64,000 bases of DNA from Tanytarsus gracilentus (taxonomy: Eukaryota > Arthropoda > Insecta > Diptera > Chironomidae), in NCBI GenBank assembly GCA_038502055.1, contig JAXRKN010000036.1:2356001-2420000 (forward strand). The letters are read 5' to 3'. Shown here piece by piece: positions 13,467 to 26,743 of this stretch. The notes under the pieces were generated by a model that did not search any database, was not told the origin of the DNA, and saw nothing but the letters and a program-made list of their open reading frames with translations. Each line of letters opens with the position of its first letter. Within the stretch, counting starts at the first letter, position 1. Position numbers and translations under genes: made by a program.

Positions 13467-16400
13467 ATGAATTCGATAAACATGGACTCAGAAAATAGGG
13501 TGGTGCTAAATGTCGGTGGTATACGTCACGAGACATACAAAGCGACACTAAAGAAAATTCCTGCCACACGACTATCACGCCTCACCGAAGCACTCGCCAA
13601 CTATGATCCAATTTTAAATGAATACTTCTTCGATCGTCATCCAGGCGTTTTTGCCCAAGTGCTCAATTATTACAGGTAGGTTGATTTTATTGCGGGTTTG
13701 AAATTAGTTGCAAATAAATTTAATGAAATTATTTTATCAAAAAAGAAATGATCGAATAAAATTAAATTTATGAGCCATTAGAAAAAGCTCCTACGAATTC
13801 AAACACATATGTTGAACCTTTTTTGATCACCTGCCGTTCCTAAATTTTTTTACATCATATAACATGTAATGAGGTCATAAATTTAAGCTTTAATTCCCTC
13901 GGAAGCGCACTCACAATTTTTCCTCCCCACGTTGTTAATACTTTTCTACTTGAACGCACTCGAAAGTTCAATACTGGCAATGTAAAAGAAGAAGAAGCCC
14001 TCAAAAGTGTCACTCTTTCGAGCACCGAAAGCAATTGGCAGCAATTCAGACTGAGTGTTATCAATTAAGTTGAGTGATTTTTTCGAGAGGGCACTTTTAT
14101 CACTTCTCAGCGTCTTATTGTTCACATTTTACTGCGGCCGTGTCACACACGCTAATCTCTTTTAATGATAAACAAACATTTGAAGTGTGTGTCATCGATT
14201 TCTTTAATTGCCTCAATAAAATAATGTGAGAATTTTCACATTGAATTAGGTAGCAATTCGAGTGTGTGGAGGAAGAGAAAAATTAGTGACGCAAATTCAA
14301 TTTCAATTTCCATCTCAGTGACCTCACTTCTCATCGATTATCGAGATAATGTGCAAAGAAAAATCTTTCTGAAGTATTTTTGAGCTTATTTTGTTTATTT
14401 CGTCGAGCGAAATGATAAAATCACTAAAAAGCCCGAGAAAATTCCTTAAGGTTTTTTTAAAAAATAAAATATCAAATTTCTTTTTATCTGAGTCAAAATT
14501 TCATGACACATTTCTCAATTTTGACAGAACTGGTAAACTGCATTACCCGACAGACGTATGCGGACCCTTGTTTGAAGAAGAATTGGCTTTTTGGGGTCTC
14601 GACTCCAATCAAGTGGAGCCATGTTGCTGGATGACATATACGCAGGTTTGTATAATAAACTTGATGATAACACTGTTGACAGTATACTTAGTGGAATAAC
14701 CACAATCTCACTGAACGGATGATAAAACTTTTCTATCCCTAAACCAAAATTTAAAGTGAAAACTCATCCGAATGGATCGTGATTAAAAAGTTGTTTTCGT
14801 CGCTCTATAAATTTTCTCCCTCCAACAAATTTGGTATTTACTAAGACACTTTGAAGACTTCCTCTTTTTCCACCAACCCAAAAATTTAATGCTTCTCTGA
14901 AAATAAATTATTCATGATAGATTTTATAATTAGAATTTGTTTTCAATGGGAGGAAAATTCGAATTGAATTGAGAACGTGCTTAATTACTGAAAACTGTTG
15001 CGGTTGATGGAGATTCATTTGTGACATATATTAAAATTTTATCTCGTTTTTTACGGTTATTATTGAAGTCTATTCCTGTTTTGCATTAAAAGCCTTTTTA
15101 TCAAAAATCTCTCTCATGATGATTCCTTTCGTAATAGAAGAGTAGTTCACAGTCACTTTTGTCAAATAATTTATAAAATCATAAATTAATGATTTAAATA
15201 TTTAACGTATTTTCAAATTTTCAAATTTAACGTTTAATTAATTTTTTAACGTCTTTTAAAATTTTAAAGTTCAACATCTAATAGATTTTCTTAAACCATT
15301 AATGAAAATATGAATAATGGTCATCATTCAAAAAAGCTCTCGTGTTTGACTCCTTTTAATATTCTATCATTAAAAAAAGTTAAAAAGCTTTATGGATAAG
15401 CTCTCAATCGTAACCGAGACTAAAATAACATGATCCTTTTTTCTGTAATTATTTTGCATACACAAACATTCCTCTCCGCCGCCTCTCAGTTTTAAATATA
15501 TTTTTGTGAGACTACTCAAAAAAGGATTAAACATGCACATCAGTAACGCCCTGAAATGAAAAAGGGCAAAATTATTATTCACATAAAAAGCTTACGATAT
15601 CAAATATGGAATCATATTTTTTACGTTTCCTGTTTACTCATGAGCCGCTTAATAGCTGATAAGTAAATATTGGTTAGGTTCAGTTAAATCCTTTAACACA
15701 TTAAAAATTATGCAAATTTACCGCAATCTCTTTTTTATTTGCGACTAACCTTCAGGTTATATTTACATATGGCGGTCGTGATTTAAAAGTAAAATTTAAT
15801 TTTTCTCTTTGCAGCATCGAAACACTCAAGAAACCTTAGCCGTTTTAGATAGATTAGACTTAGATACTGACAAACCTACCGAGGAAGAAGTAGCTAGAAA
15901 ATTTGGCTTTGAAGACTCTTATGTTAAGGGTCAGGTGAGCTGGTGGCAAAATATGAAACCGCAAATTTGGTCGCTCTTCGATGAGCCATACTCAAGCAAC
16001 GCAGCAAAGGTGCGACTTTCACTTTCAAATTCTCTCTTTTAAATTACTTCACGCTTATTTTTAAACTCGTTACAGATAATTGGAATAATTTCAGTGTTCT
16101 TCATTTGCGTATCGATCGTATCGTTTTGTCTTAAAACACATCCAGATATGCGAGTGCCAGTTATTAAAAATATTACCGTTAGCACCACAAACCAAACATC
16201 GAACTGGTACATTGACAAACAAGAGACAAATGCACATCTGTTTTTCTTCTACATCGAATGTGTTTGCAATGCATGGTTCAGTATCGAAATTCTGGTTAGT
16301 ATACGAGCTGTGATTTGCATTTTTATTTGTTTATGCCCCGAAAGCAGAAAGTGTAAATAGTAAATTGAATTCATTTACATGTAGATGAACTAGATTTTAT

Positions 16401-18091
16401 TTTTCTGAGAAGATATAGGGCATTTTTTAAATCATCACCTTTTCATGAAGGTTCGAGTGAGTGAAGGCATTACACATCAAAAGAAAAATGAATTTGCACC
16501 CTTATCACTCATGGACGTAGATGTATGCCTTATGTTTATTCATTCTGCGGTGCTATAAAAGTAGCTTTACAAATAGGAAAGAATTTATCATCGTCCTTGT
16601 TACTGCTGAATTGCTACGAATAATAAAATAGGTTAAAAAAATTTTAAAAACTTCCTCTCTATTTTTTTAAACTTTCTTATCTCAAGAACTGAAATTGCTA
16701 ATTTAACGGTTGTTTTAAATTTAAATCATGAGATATTTTAATAAATTATGATAATTTCTAAAATTAAACTGTTGCGCTCTATTTTTTGAGAGAAAACACA
16801 ACCAGATGACATTTTTGCAAGTGTAAGAAAAGAGGTGAAAAATGAGAAGTGTTTTGACAAGGCCTTGACTCCTCCACCCACCCACAAACTGCATACATGC
16901 GAAATGCCATTAGCACATGGGCGTCTTGAGAGTTTAGACAAACAATCAAACATTTTACTTTGCGCTTCATCTGGAAATTTTCCTGAAATATCGCCTCATA
17001 AAATTGTCTCAATAAGATTTAATTAATTTTTCCCTCCATTCATTCCAGATACGATTTATATCATCGCCAAGTAAGCTGCGATTTATTATATCTTCTGTGA
17101 ATATAATTGATTACATCGCAACGTTAAGTTTCTTGTGAGTATTATCTGCACACCGGGCGTTGCTATGATGAATGCTTCCCTGACCTGGCTCTTTATTAAT
17201 AAATTATATTCTATCTTTTATAGTTGTGATTTGCTGCTCCAACAATTCATTCCCAATATGGAAAATGCCGATATTCTTGAATTCTTTTCAATCATTCGTA
17301 TCATGAGATTGTTTAAGCTCACGCGACATTCTTCTGGATTGAAGATTTTGATTCAGACATTTAGAGCATCGGCAAAAGAGTTGACGCTGCTCGTGTTCTT
17401 TTTAGTCTTAGGTATCGTAATATTTGCCAGTCTCGTCTACTATGCGGAGAGGATTCAGACAAATCCCGAAAATGACTTCAATAGTATACCGCTCGGACTG
17501 TGGTGGGCACTAGTAACAATGACAACTGTGGGTTACGGTGACATGACGCCAAAAACTTACATTGGAATGTTTGTCGGTGCATTGTGTGCACTCGCTGGTG
17601 TGCTGACGATAGCATTACCCGTTCCCGTCATTGTCAGTAACTTCACTATGTACTACTCACATACACAAGCTCGTGCTAAATTGCCGAAAAAGAGGCGAAG
17701 AGTCTTGCCCGTGGAACCAGCGAGACCGACACGTGTGCCAGGTAACAAAATTATTTAAATTTCGACCATGAATGTTAAAGCAATTATTTTTATATTTAGG
17801 TCAAATTGGTCCGAGTGGCGGAAGTGGAAACACGGGATCAGGAAAAATGATTGGTTCAAATGCACAAAACACCAACAGTATGGAGGCCAATATTCGTCGA
17901 ATGAATGCAGCAAATGCGAAAAATATGGGAATCACTGGACCAAAAACGTTGGGTAAGGAAAAGTATGAAAAGTGTGACATAATTTACGAACGACCTCAAA
18001 GTTTTGATTTTGAGGAAATTCTTTGATCTTCATTTTCCGTCATAATAAAATTTTTAATTAATTTTCCTTCTTTTCCAATCAAACAGCATGA
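13467..18091 (+). CDS. Shaw: Shaw (Kv3-type) voltage-gated K+ channel, channel gene 2
   Basis: Eight coding exons give 500 residues: 13467..13675, 14528..14645, 15815..16009, 16076..16294, 17049..17134, 17224..17741, 17800..17952 and 18087..18091. The start ATG (MNSINMDSENR) matches the usual Shaw N-terminus better than earlier in-frame codons. Exons 1-3 encode the T1 tetramerisation domain and linker, exon 4 S1 and the outer loop with NIT and NQT glycosylation sequons, exons 5 and 6 S2 to S6. S4 is visible as IIRIMRLFKLTRH with basic residues every third position; the filter is TMTTVGYGD and S6 holds PVPVIV. The tail PKKRRRVLPVE is typical of Shaw. The last exon adds only Ala and a stop; reading through the donor would add about 26 residues, so the exact C-terminus is uncertain. 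Its S5-S6 DNA is nearly identical to channel gene 3. Confidence 0.92.
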
Positions 18092-21000
18092 TCATCTTCT
18101 AAAGCAGCATTAATTAAACATATCGACATCGAGAATCCTAACTGTACATTAATCAACAACAATTTTAAACATCTCACTTATCAATAATTGATAAGACAAA
18201 ACTTTTCCTTAATTTATATACTCACCATAAAAAAAAATCTCATTCACACTTATCTCACGAAAATTTCAACGAAAAATAAAAATCAAGTAATTTAACGACA
18301 ACGGAATGAATGGATAATTTAATCATTAATTATAATCGACACTCTCTCACACATACACAGAATAAAATGAAACGTAAACTCACTTCCAATAAAATTAAAT
18401 TTAACAAAAATATTTTAAATGTCGCGTATACAATTTTAAGAGAGATGAAAATTTATGATGCATTTGAAGACGGATAAAGATGAAATGTTAAATATTTTTT
18501 TAACGATAGAGTCCGAAATCGATAGAAAAATACTACTAATGATGTTGGTCGTCCGACGATGAAAAATTAACTCTTAGAAGCAATCATGAATTTCCTTTTT
18601 TAATGTGAATTTTACGCTCTAAATAAAGCAACGAATTTCGTTTCATGGAAACATCATTAAAACATTTATAGATGAAAAAACTTTTCCTAATCAAAAAAAT
18701 TAGTTTGAGATAAAATTTTAAAGTAATCGAGCGGAAGAGAACAAGAAAACGTGGATGAAGTTTTGAACTTTAATTCAATTTCTTTCTTCTGAGTAAATTT
18801 AATATGTTTAATTTTTATGGTCACGAGAAGTTTATCGAGTTTTGTGATATCTTAATTTTCTTATTTTTTGGCACAGAAAAAGTTAAAGGTTAAATTTTTT
18901 TTTAAATTTCTTTAAACTTATTTTCAATTTCTTATCGATTCGATTTTAATTTCACGTGAAAATTATCTAAAGAGTGACAAATTTTTAAATCAGTTAATTT
19001 ATGTTCCCCAAGTTTAAGCATCAAGTAATATTTATAACAAATTACAGGAAATTAAAGCTATTCTTTATGAAACATCTCATAAATCAATTTTACTGTAGCC
19101 TGCCACAAATCTAGTTTTTATCCTCCTATCTGCCAAGTTTATTCCTTAAATAATCGATCTTAGAAAACTCCAGAAAAACTTTTCTCATTAACTAATAAAC
19201 CATTGTCAGATTTACAGCAATCGTGTTGCGAAAGTAGCCGCTTTTTGTTCGTGCATGAGCTTTAGATATAATTTTTCAATCGACGATGAAAAACAGCTCA
19301 CAACGATGACGTCATTCAATTTATCTTTATTTAATTACATCGAGGTTCAATACAAAAAAAATCAAGATGTATCATAGATGAGAATGAGAAAAAGATAGCA
19401 AAATTTTACTGAGTCAGAAATCCCCACGCGCTGAAGAATCATCTGTTATTTATATTTCGTATTAGCTCACACTTGATTAAATAAAGAAGCGAAACTGTAA
19501 ATACCGATTGAAATTATTTACACTGAAAACGTGGAGGATTTTTTTTCGCAAAGTCATGAAATTTTCTGCACTATCTTTTCAATTAAAATTTTTTCATTTC
19601 AACAAATTTGAATATTATATTGTTATCGCTGTTGAAATTTATTAAAGAATTGGTTGAATAAATTTAATTAAATTTTTTAAAAAATGTTTGCGTAAATTTT
19701 ATGACAGAAAAAAAAACACCAAACATAAATGTTATTGAAAAGTCAAAAACATGTTCGATGCCAGCATAAACTTCTTCGTGTAGTAAAAAAATTGACCATT
19801 AAAATTTTATTTCTTGCGGTTTATTTTCAATCTTAGATAGAGAGGAAAATTAGCAATCCTAGTTGAGTTCTCATTGCGTTTCCTTTCAAATGGAAGAAAA
19901 GTCTCAATCTAATTGTGCTGAATTAATTAAAGTGAAAAAATTAATGAAAAACTATTTCTTATAGATTACTTACAGAGAAAATTGCTTAGTCAAATAAATT
20001 TAATGAGATTTAATAATATGAAAAAGCAAAAAAAATACTGTGATGATAGAAGATGAATAAGGGATGTGGAAAGAAGTGAAATGAAATTGAAATAAAGTGA
20101 AAAATGTTCTTCATATTTCAAATGTTGATTTAGAAAATCAGCAGAGCGAAGGCATTCATTAAAAAAATGAGTAAAAACTTTTGAATTCTAAATAAAAGTT
20201 ACAATAAATCATTAGAAAAGTATTTTACAAAGTGAATAAATCATGAGAGTAATGATAAGGAGAAAAATTATCGCTTCTTACAAATTTAAAATACAATTTA
20301 CAATCTAGATGTGTTACTCGAAAATAAAAAAACTGAAAAATGCTTCTTCGCCTCATTTCACAATTTTTCTTTCAAACTTTAAAAAAACCTTCGATGAAAA
20401 TATTAAAATATGAATTTTAAAAGAGTGAAAGTGAAGTTTTGCTAGAGAACGCTTTAAAATGCAGTTTTAGTTTTGATCTTGACACTCATTCTTAGTTATA
20501 AATATAAAAAGTTTAACTTTATAGTTGGAGAAAATATCAAAGAAAAAGTTTTCTGTTGAACGTTGAATAAAATTTTTATTTAAAATCCATTTAATTCTTT
20601 TTCAATGACCTAAAGTAGTGAAGAATCTATGCGTGATGGTAACTGCAATGATAAAAAGAAAATAATAAAAAAAGATGATAAAAGACCAATACCTAAAATT
20701 TAAGATAGACTAAAAAAACATAAAACAAAGAAAAAATTAAAAAGAAAGAAAATAAATTTTATATTTTCAAATGAAAATTTTATTCTACAATTGTTGAAAT
20801 AACTATAGAATGAAATATGAACAGATTATAACCGAGATGTAAAATTTAAAAAGTTCAAGATTTTATGTTTGCATAAATAAATTTTTAGAGGTAATCACAC
20901 AGTTTAAAAATCATCAAAAAAAACTTTTTTAATCACTAAAAATTGCATTTTCTATGAAGATTTTTTCTCATATTTAAAATAGGGGAAGGACACTGGCAAA

Positions 21001-24000
21001 TGAATTTATGTATCATCAAAAATATTTATGAATTTGTAAAAACCACATAAAATATAAAAATATATAAATTTACATGAGTTAACTTTATAATATCAGCGAG
21101 TGTCCAGCCCATGAAAATTTAAATTTTAAATTGTAAAAATAATTTCATTAATTAGAATATGGTGAAGAAATTTGTCACACACCAAACTATTAAGGATTAA
21201 AATTTTTATTTACTATTTAATAACTTAATTTTATTTAATTAATGATATTAGATCATGAAAAATCTACCAAATGGAGAAGAAAATTGGAGAAAAATAAAAA
21301 TAGCTATTTTGAAGAAAAAGAAACCAGTAAAAGAAGAAGAAGAATTGTGTTTCAATGTCGACACGTCACGTGTTAGGAAGTTTTCTTTCCTGCGACAATT
21401 TCCGCTGACATTAGTCACTTTGCAGCTGTGCGTGCTATCGCTCTGCGTGTCTGTCAATATTCGTGGATGATCCACATCGATATTCACCATTTGTTCTCTA
21501 ATCTTCAGTCATTCTATAGGTTATGATCCTAAAGTTGCCGTTACAACTTCATCAACCGAATGAAGAGATTATTTTTGTTCCACAAGTACACTCATTCATC
21601 AGACATTTAATGTGATTTTTCTTTTACTTTGTTTTGTGGTAAGTGCCATTTATTTATTCTCTCAATTTACCTCACTTTATATTGCAATGACATTGTAAAT
21701 AAATAACGGTACGCTTAAGGAAAAATATACCCGCAGTCAGTCGACATATTTTACGAAATAAATACTCTCATTTTTTCTGTTCTTTAAGATTGCGGGAGAA
21801 AAACACTGAGAAATGATGATAAATTTTTTTAAAGAAACTTTTTCCTTTAAAAGCATTCGTAAGCATTGTTTCTCATTCTATCTGATTTCATTTTTCGCTT
21901 AAACTCCATTTTATCATGGTAAAAGCGAAGAAAATTTCTGTTTTTACTTTTGAAGAATGTGATGTGAAAATTTTTAAAAAAATTTACTTTTTTCTGACAA
22001 ATTTTAAAACTTTTTTGAACAAATAAATAATTTTTATAAATTTTAATTCATTTTAAACCTTTTTAATATTTCCCAACCCTTGATTTTGATGAGAAAATCT
22101 AAATCCGTCATTTTTCATGTTTCTTTTTCACGATGAATAGAAATTCAATTCTTAAATTTGAATGAGAAAACAAAAGGATGAAAAAAACATGAGTAAGAGG
22201 CAAAAATTGAGTTCTCATATCAAACGAAAATTCTTTCTATTCATAGATATTCATAGTAGAGAGTGCAAGAGAGAAGGAAAGAGAGTCTAAGATATATACG
22301 CACAATGTGTAACAATTCACATGGCACAAAATTTGTGGAAAGCTCTTTTTAAAGAGGGTATATGAAAGGAAAATTTGTGAGCTTGCGCTCTAAACTCTCG
22401 AACTCATGTCAACGTTTGTTATCAACGCGCAACAACTGTATGCGATCATCGCGTTCGAAAATGAAGAGACTTTACACCACCATGCCCTCCTTTCCAACCC
22501 TCACAACCAATTTTCGCAATTGGAAATTTTTACCTTTTCCCTCTCTTTCTCTCTCGCTCGCACACACATTCTAACTCTCAATAATTTTCCTTTTTTCCAA
22601 AGCTTCTACTTTGTTTGTGAGTTGTGTGTTGAAAGGCGACGTGAAAAGTTTACTTTCGTGCCGTGATAGTTTCAAATTGAACATATTTTTTCTCTCTCCT
22701 CAATAGTGTGTAAGTGTAAAAATTATTTTAATTTACTTCTCTCTAGAGTGCGCGTACACTTTTCGTCACGAAAAAAAAATAAGTTGAACGCGATACGGAA
22801 ATTGTGAAAGAAATTTCATTCACAGTTGGATTTCTTTTGAGAAGAAAGAAAATTTGCTGTGTAAGATTTTTCATCTTTCACTCACATAAACGTTTTTCAA
22901 AGTGTAAATTAGTTTTTCATACACAAAAAAAAGTGAGAGAGATGAAAAAGAAATTTATTGCCATTACATGTCTGAATTCTTATTCACAAGCTTTTCGAAG
23001 AGTCAGTTCATAAGATTCGCTTCAAGTGTTCACACTCCTCTCATATCTGTTGCTCTCCTCTCTCGTCAATAGAGTCACTTTATGTATCTTATCGAGAAAG
23101 AGGCAACAGCAATCAAACCGTATAGCATAGAAGAGCGAGAGAATGGCGGAGAAGGATAAAAATATATAAAAACTTTTTCTACATTTTATTTCCTACGCGT
23201 CCATTGATAACGAAATTGCATGTCGCACCGACATTTAAGTTTTATCGAATGAAATTGAATTTATTTTTGGATGCTTGTGTGAACTGTGAAATCGATAAAT
23301 TAAACTCAACCATTTGGATAATGTGTCATTGGCTCATAAAAAAGAATTTATTTGTGTTTAAAAAAATTTATTCACGAGAGACTTTAACAAAAGAAATTAA
23401 ATTCCGCATATTGCTTTACTCCTCACTTCCTTAAATCCTTTTATTAACTCGCGTAAATCGCAAAACCATAAAATCATGAGAAGGCCAAAGTGAAAAATGA
23501 ATTTCGGTGTTTGTCGTGAATACATAAACGAAAAATGCGTGGAGAAAAAATTCAAACTCTTTTACATAATATTTAAATCGACATCAATCATTTACGTGAA
23601 TGGCAATCAATATTTAAAAAAAAGTCTCAAAGTAAGGAGAGAAAAATAAATTTTGTGTGTGACTTTTTTGAATGCGAGCTTTTCTCTCTCACTTCTCTCA
23701 TTGTGTGTGTACATAACGACTCGATACAGCCTGCTTTGAAAAGTCCATTCACAGGTTAGCTGCGGTTGTGAAAATTTTGGGCATGAGAAATAAATTTTAC
23801 CCAAAAGTCATTTTATCCGCAATTTTTCTTCTACCTTGTCATGGATAAATAAACGGAAAACGTCGTCTCTGTTCGTGGTGCCATAAAAAAAAGTCTCCTT
23901 GAGATTCATTCGCATAACGTGATAAAAGATAAAAGAAGGAAGTTTTAGCAAGTAAAAAAGTTAGTGATGATGATGATGACGATGGTTTCGCTGAAGAAGA

Positions 24001-24975
24001 AGGTCTATCGAGAATTGTGAAAAGAAGGTGCGAAAGAAAAATTGCATAATCAGAAAAATTTCACAAAGAATTATTAAAAGTTTGAAACTTTTCCCTCGTG
24101 GAAGGTAAAAATGTTCATCAAGTATCACCGAAAAAAAATAATAATATAAACGATAAAGCCCTCCAGTCGATAAATGAGAATTTCTTTTTAAGCATCTGCT
24201 GATGTTGCTTTTTACCATTGCTGCAATGACATCGATATTAATTTTGCAATATATCAATGGCATGAACAGAAGCAAGAAGTAATGGAAAAGACTTAAGTCT
24301 CATTGATTTTTATCCAATTTAAAACCTACTCACTACCCAGTGACTAATTGAAAGTTTAGTGGAAAATTTTTAATTTTTGAAAATTTAAAATCTTAAATTT
24401 TTTAAAGCATATAAATTTCCATAATTTTTTTACCAACATAGCTGAATATAAAACTTAAATCAAAGTCACCTTTTCCACCAATAATTCAGCTTAAAAATTA
24501 AACAATTATTTCACATTAATTTATTTGTTCACCGGGTTTATGTCTCGTATAACCTAGAAAAAGTTGGTGTGGGTGAGAAAGATATTGCAATCGTGTGGCA
24601 TGGGAAATGATAAATGAAGGAAGCACATAATGATGGAGAAAAAGCTTTTTCGAACTGTTAGAATGGTTACACTTTATATACAAAACAAAAAAAGCGAGGC
24701 AAAAAGTTCTCTCGCTCCTTTTGTTAATCGTCTCGTTTCCATAGTGAGCAAAAGTTCGATTTTATGTTTACCGATTTTAGAAATTTCTCAACACACATAT
24801 TACAAGTTTTTTTCTCTCTAACGTGCGCTTGCGAAGAAACTTTTTTGTATAATTGAAAAAAGTTCCAAGGAAAATTTATGTAAAAGTTTAAAATTTCTAA
24901 AATATGCGTAGCATTAAGGAGATTTAAGCCCGCACATAAATTAGACACTAAATGTGAAACGCACATAAGCTTTTG
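18092..24975. other. AT-rich spacer between channel genes 2 and 3
   Basis: No exon could be supported. CT/GA-rich and CG-containing DNA around 22240-23100 (for example TCTCTCTCGCTCGC near 22548) stands out from its surroundings and could be a promoter region for channel gene 3, though this is a guess from base composition only. Short open frames here look random. Confidence 0.4.
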
Positions 24976-26206
24976 CACAGTGTTCAGATTTTCGATTTTT
25001 TTGGCATAAATTATTTTATGTTCTTAACTTATCTATTTTGACGTCAGGAACACGAAAAAAATAATAAAAAAATTTTCCGACCCATCGGAGCCTCTTTAAG
25101 GGTACCCTGAAATTTCAAACTTTGAAAGACCATAACTTTTTGAAAACTTAACTTTTTTCAAATCTGTTTTCGGATTCTGGTAGCTTTTAGCATGTACTAT
25201 TAATAAAAAATAAAAGTTGGACCTTCCGAGGGTAACCGTGGTCCATAGAGCAGAAAGTCCTAAAATGGGGTACAATCGGGACAAGAGGTGCAACACCTTG
25301 AAAAAAAAATTTTCATCCAAAATGTTCCTCATTAAAAATCAGAAAAACACCTAAAGTTTCGTTATACGCTATGAATTCTTTAAAAAAAAAATTTTTATTT
25401 TTATTTGCTACGAGCTATCAAAGTGCAAAATTTCAAAAAATCAAAGAAAATTCTGACTTAGCGGAGCAGTCAGTAGTCAAAATGAAAAAATATTATTTTT
25501 ACTGTGTTTGTGAGATCAAAATACATAAGAAAACTTTATGCGTTGAATTTAAGCACAATAATTAGAGAATTAAAAAACTAATTCATGTAAAAGAGACGTT
25601 TTTTCAGCGTTTTCGGAGGTTTACTATGCCTGAATGACTTCAAAATGTACAACTCACATAATAAATATTGTAGCTCTTATTAAAACCTTTAAGAATCCGA
25701 AAACAGATCAAGAAAAGAATAATTTTAAAAGAAATAGTGGTGCAAAATGTGAAAATTACCTAAAAATCGTGTTTTCGTTAGAAGGGCTATAACTCAAAAA
25801 TTTTGTATAGACGACCATAACGAAACTTTAGGTGTTTTTCTGATTTTTAATGAGGAACATTTTGGATGAAAATTTTTTTTTCAAGGTGTTGCACCTCTTG
25901 TCCCGATTGTACCCCATTTTAGGACTTTCTGCTCTATGGACCACGGTTACCCTCGGAAGGTCCAACTTTTATTTTTTATTAATAGTACATGCTAAAAGCT
26001 ACCAGAATCCGAAAACAGATTTGAAAAAAATTAAGTTTTCAAAAAGTTATGGTCTTTCAAAGTTTGAAATTTCAGGGTACCCCTAGAGAGGCTCCGATGG
26101 GTCGGAAAATTTTTTTATTATTTTTTTCGTGTTCCTGACGTCAAAATAAATAAGTTAAGAACATAAAATAATTTATGCCAAAAAAATCGAAAATCTGAAC
26201 ACTGTG
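24976..26206. mobile_element. Palindromic Transib-like non-autonomous transposon (foldback)
   Basis: Two inverted arms of 390 bp (24976-25365 and 25817-26206) are about 98% identical by eye and enclose a 451-bp unique centre. The termini read CACAGTGTTCAG and its complement. TTTTG flanks both sides (24971-24975 and 26207-26211), a 5-bp target duplication. A CACAGTG terminus with a 5-bp duplication is what Transib transposons show, and CACAGTG is also the RAG recombination-signal heptamer. There is no transposase, so mobility would depend on one supplied in trans. Mirror-image 78-codon open frames in the two arms are a by-product of the palindrome and do not look like protein. Confidence 0.8.
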
Positions 26207-26217
26207 TTTTGTTTGTT

Positions 26218-26706
26218 GAGTCTCAGTTGAGGAAGGTAGTGGTGGAATCACGGCTTTTCTCCAAGTGATTTGAGACATATAAAAGGTTGATTTGGTTTTG
26301 ATTAGTTGGAAACTGTAATATCTGCTCAGTAAACAAGACTGTTCTTAACCGTAGTTTCGCTAGAAATTACAAACAAAAAATCATTCGAAAACAAAAACTT
26401 ACAAAAAAAAAAACACTAACACACTAACATTGCCGTAAAGGTATTTTAAAATTCCCTATTAACCAACGCTGATGGTAGAGGGTGGTTGGCCCGACATCAG
26501 TTCTCACTAACGATTATCTAATTGTATTTATTCCGAGAAGGGGTTTGTTCGTAACCTGTGGCTTGTATCGACTGTAGATACTTGCCTAAGTAGCCCGCTA
26601 GACCCTGCTTTTCCGAGGAATCGGGGGTCAATCATGTGTGGTTGCGTTGGACGTCTCTCCTACTTCGGTAGTGGCCACCTAATCGTCATCTAATCTAATC
26701 TAATCT
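26218..26706 (+). mobile_element. Short non-LTR-type retroelement insertion with 37-bp target duplication
   Basis: The 37 bases at 26181-26217 recur exactly at 26707-26743, bracketing a 489-bp insert that ends in repeats of CTAAT. A simple-repeat 3' tail and a long variable target duplication point to target-primed reverse transcription. The first bases GAGTCTCAGTTG resemble the pol II initiator region of insect LINEs, and TATAAAAGG occurs near 26278, so this may be an internally deleted LINE rather than a tRNA-derived SINE; I find no clear A or B box. The duplicated target includes the last 26 bp of the palindromic transposon, so this insertion is younger than that element. Confidence 0.8.
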
Positions 26707-26743
26707 AAAAAATCGAAAATCTGAACACTGTGTTTTGTTTGTT

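Noticed and set aside
25096..26086. Mirror-image 78-codon open frames at 25096-25332 (-) and 25850-26086 (+)
   Set aside because: They are identical because they lie in the two arms of the palindromic transposon; no protein family is recognisable.
26218..26706. Solo LTR as an explanation for the 489-bp insert
   Set aside because: The flanking direct repeat is 37 bp, far longer than the 4-6 bp made by LTR elements, and the insert ends in a simple-repeat tail.
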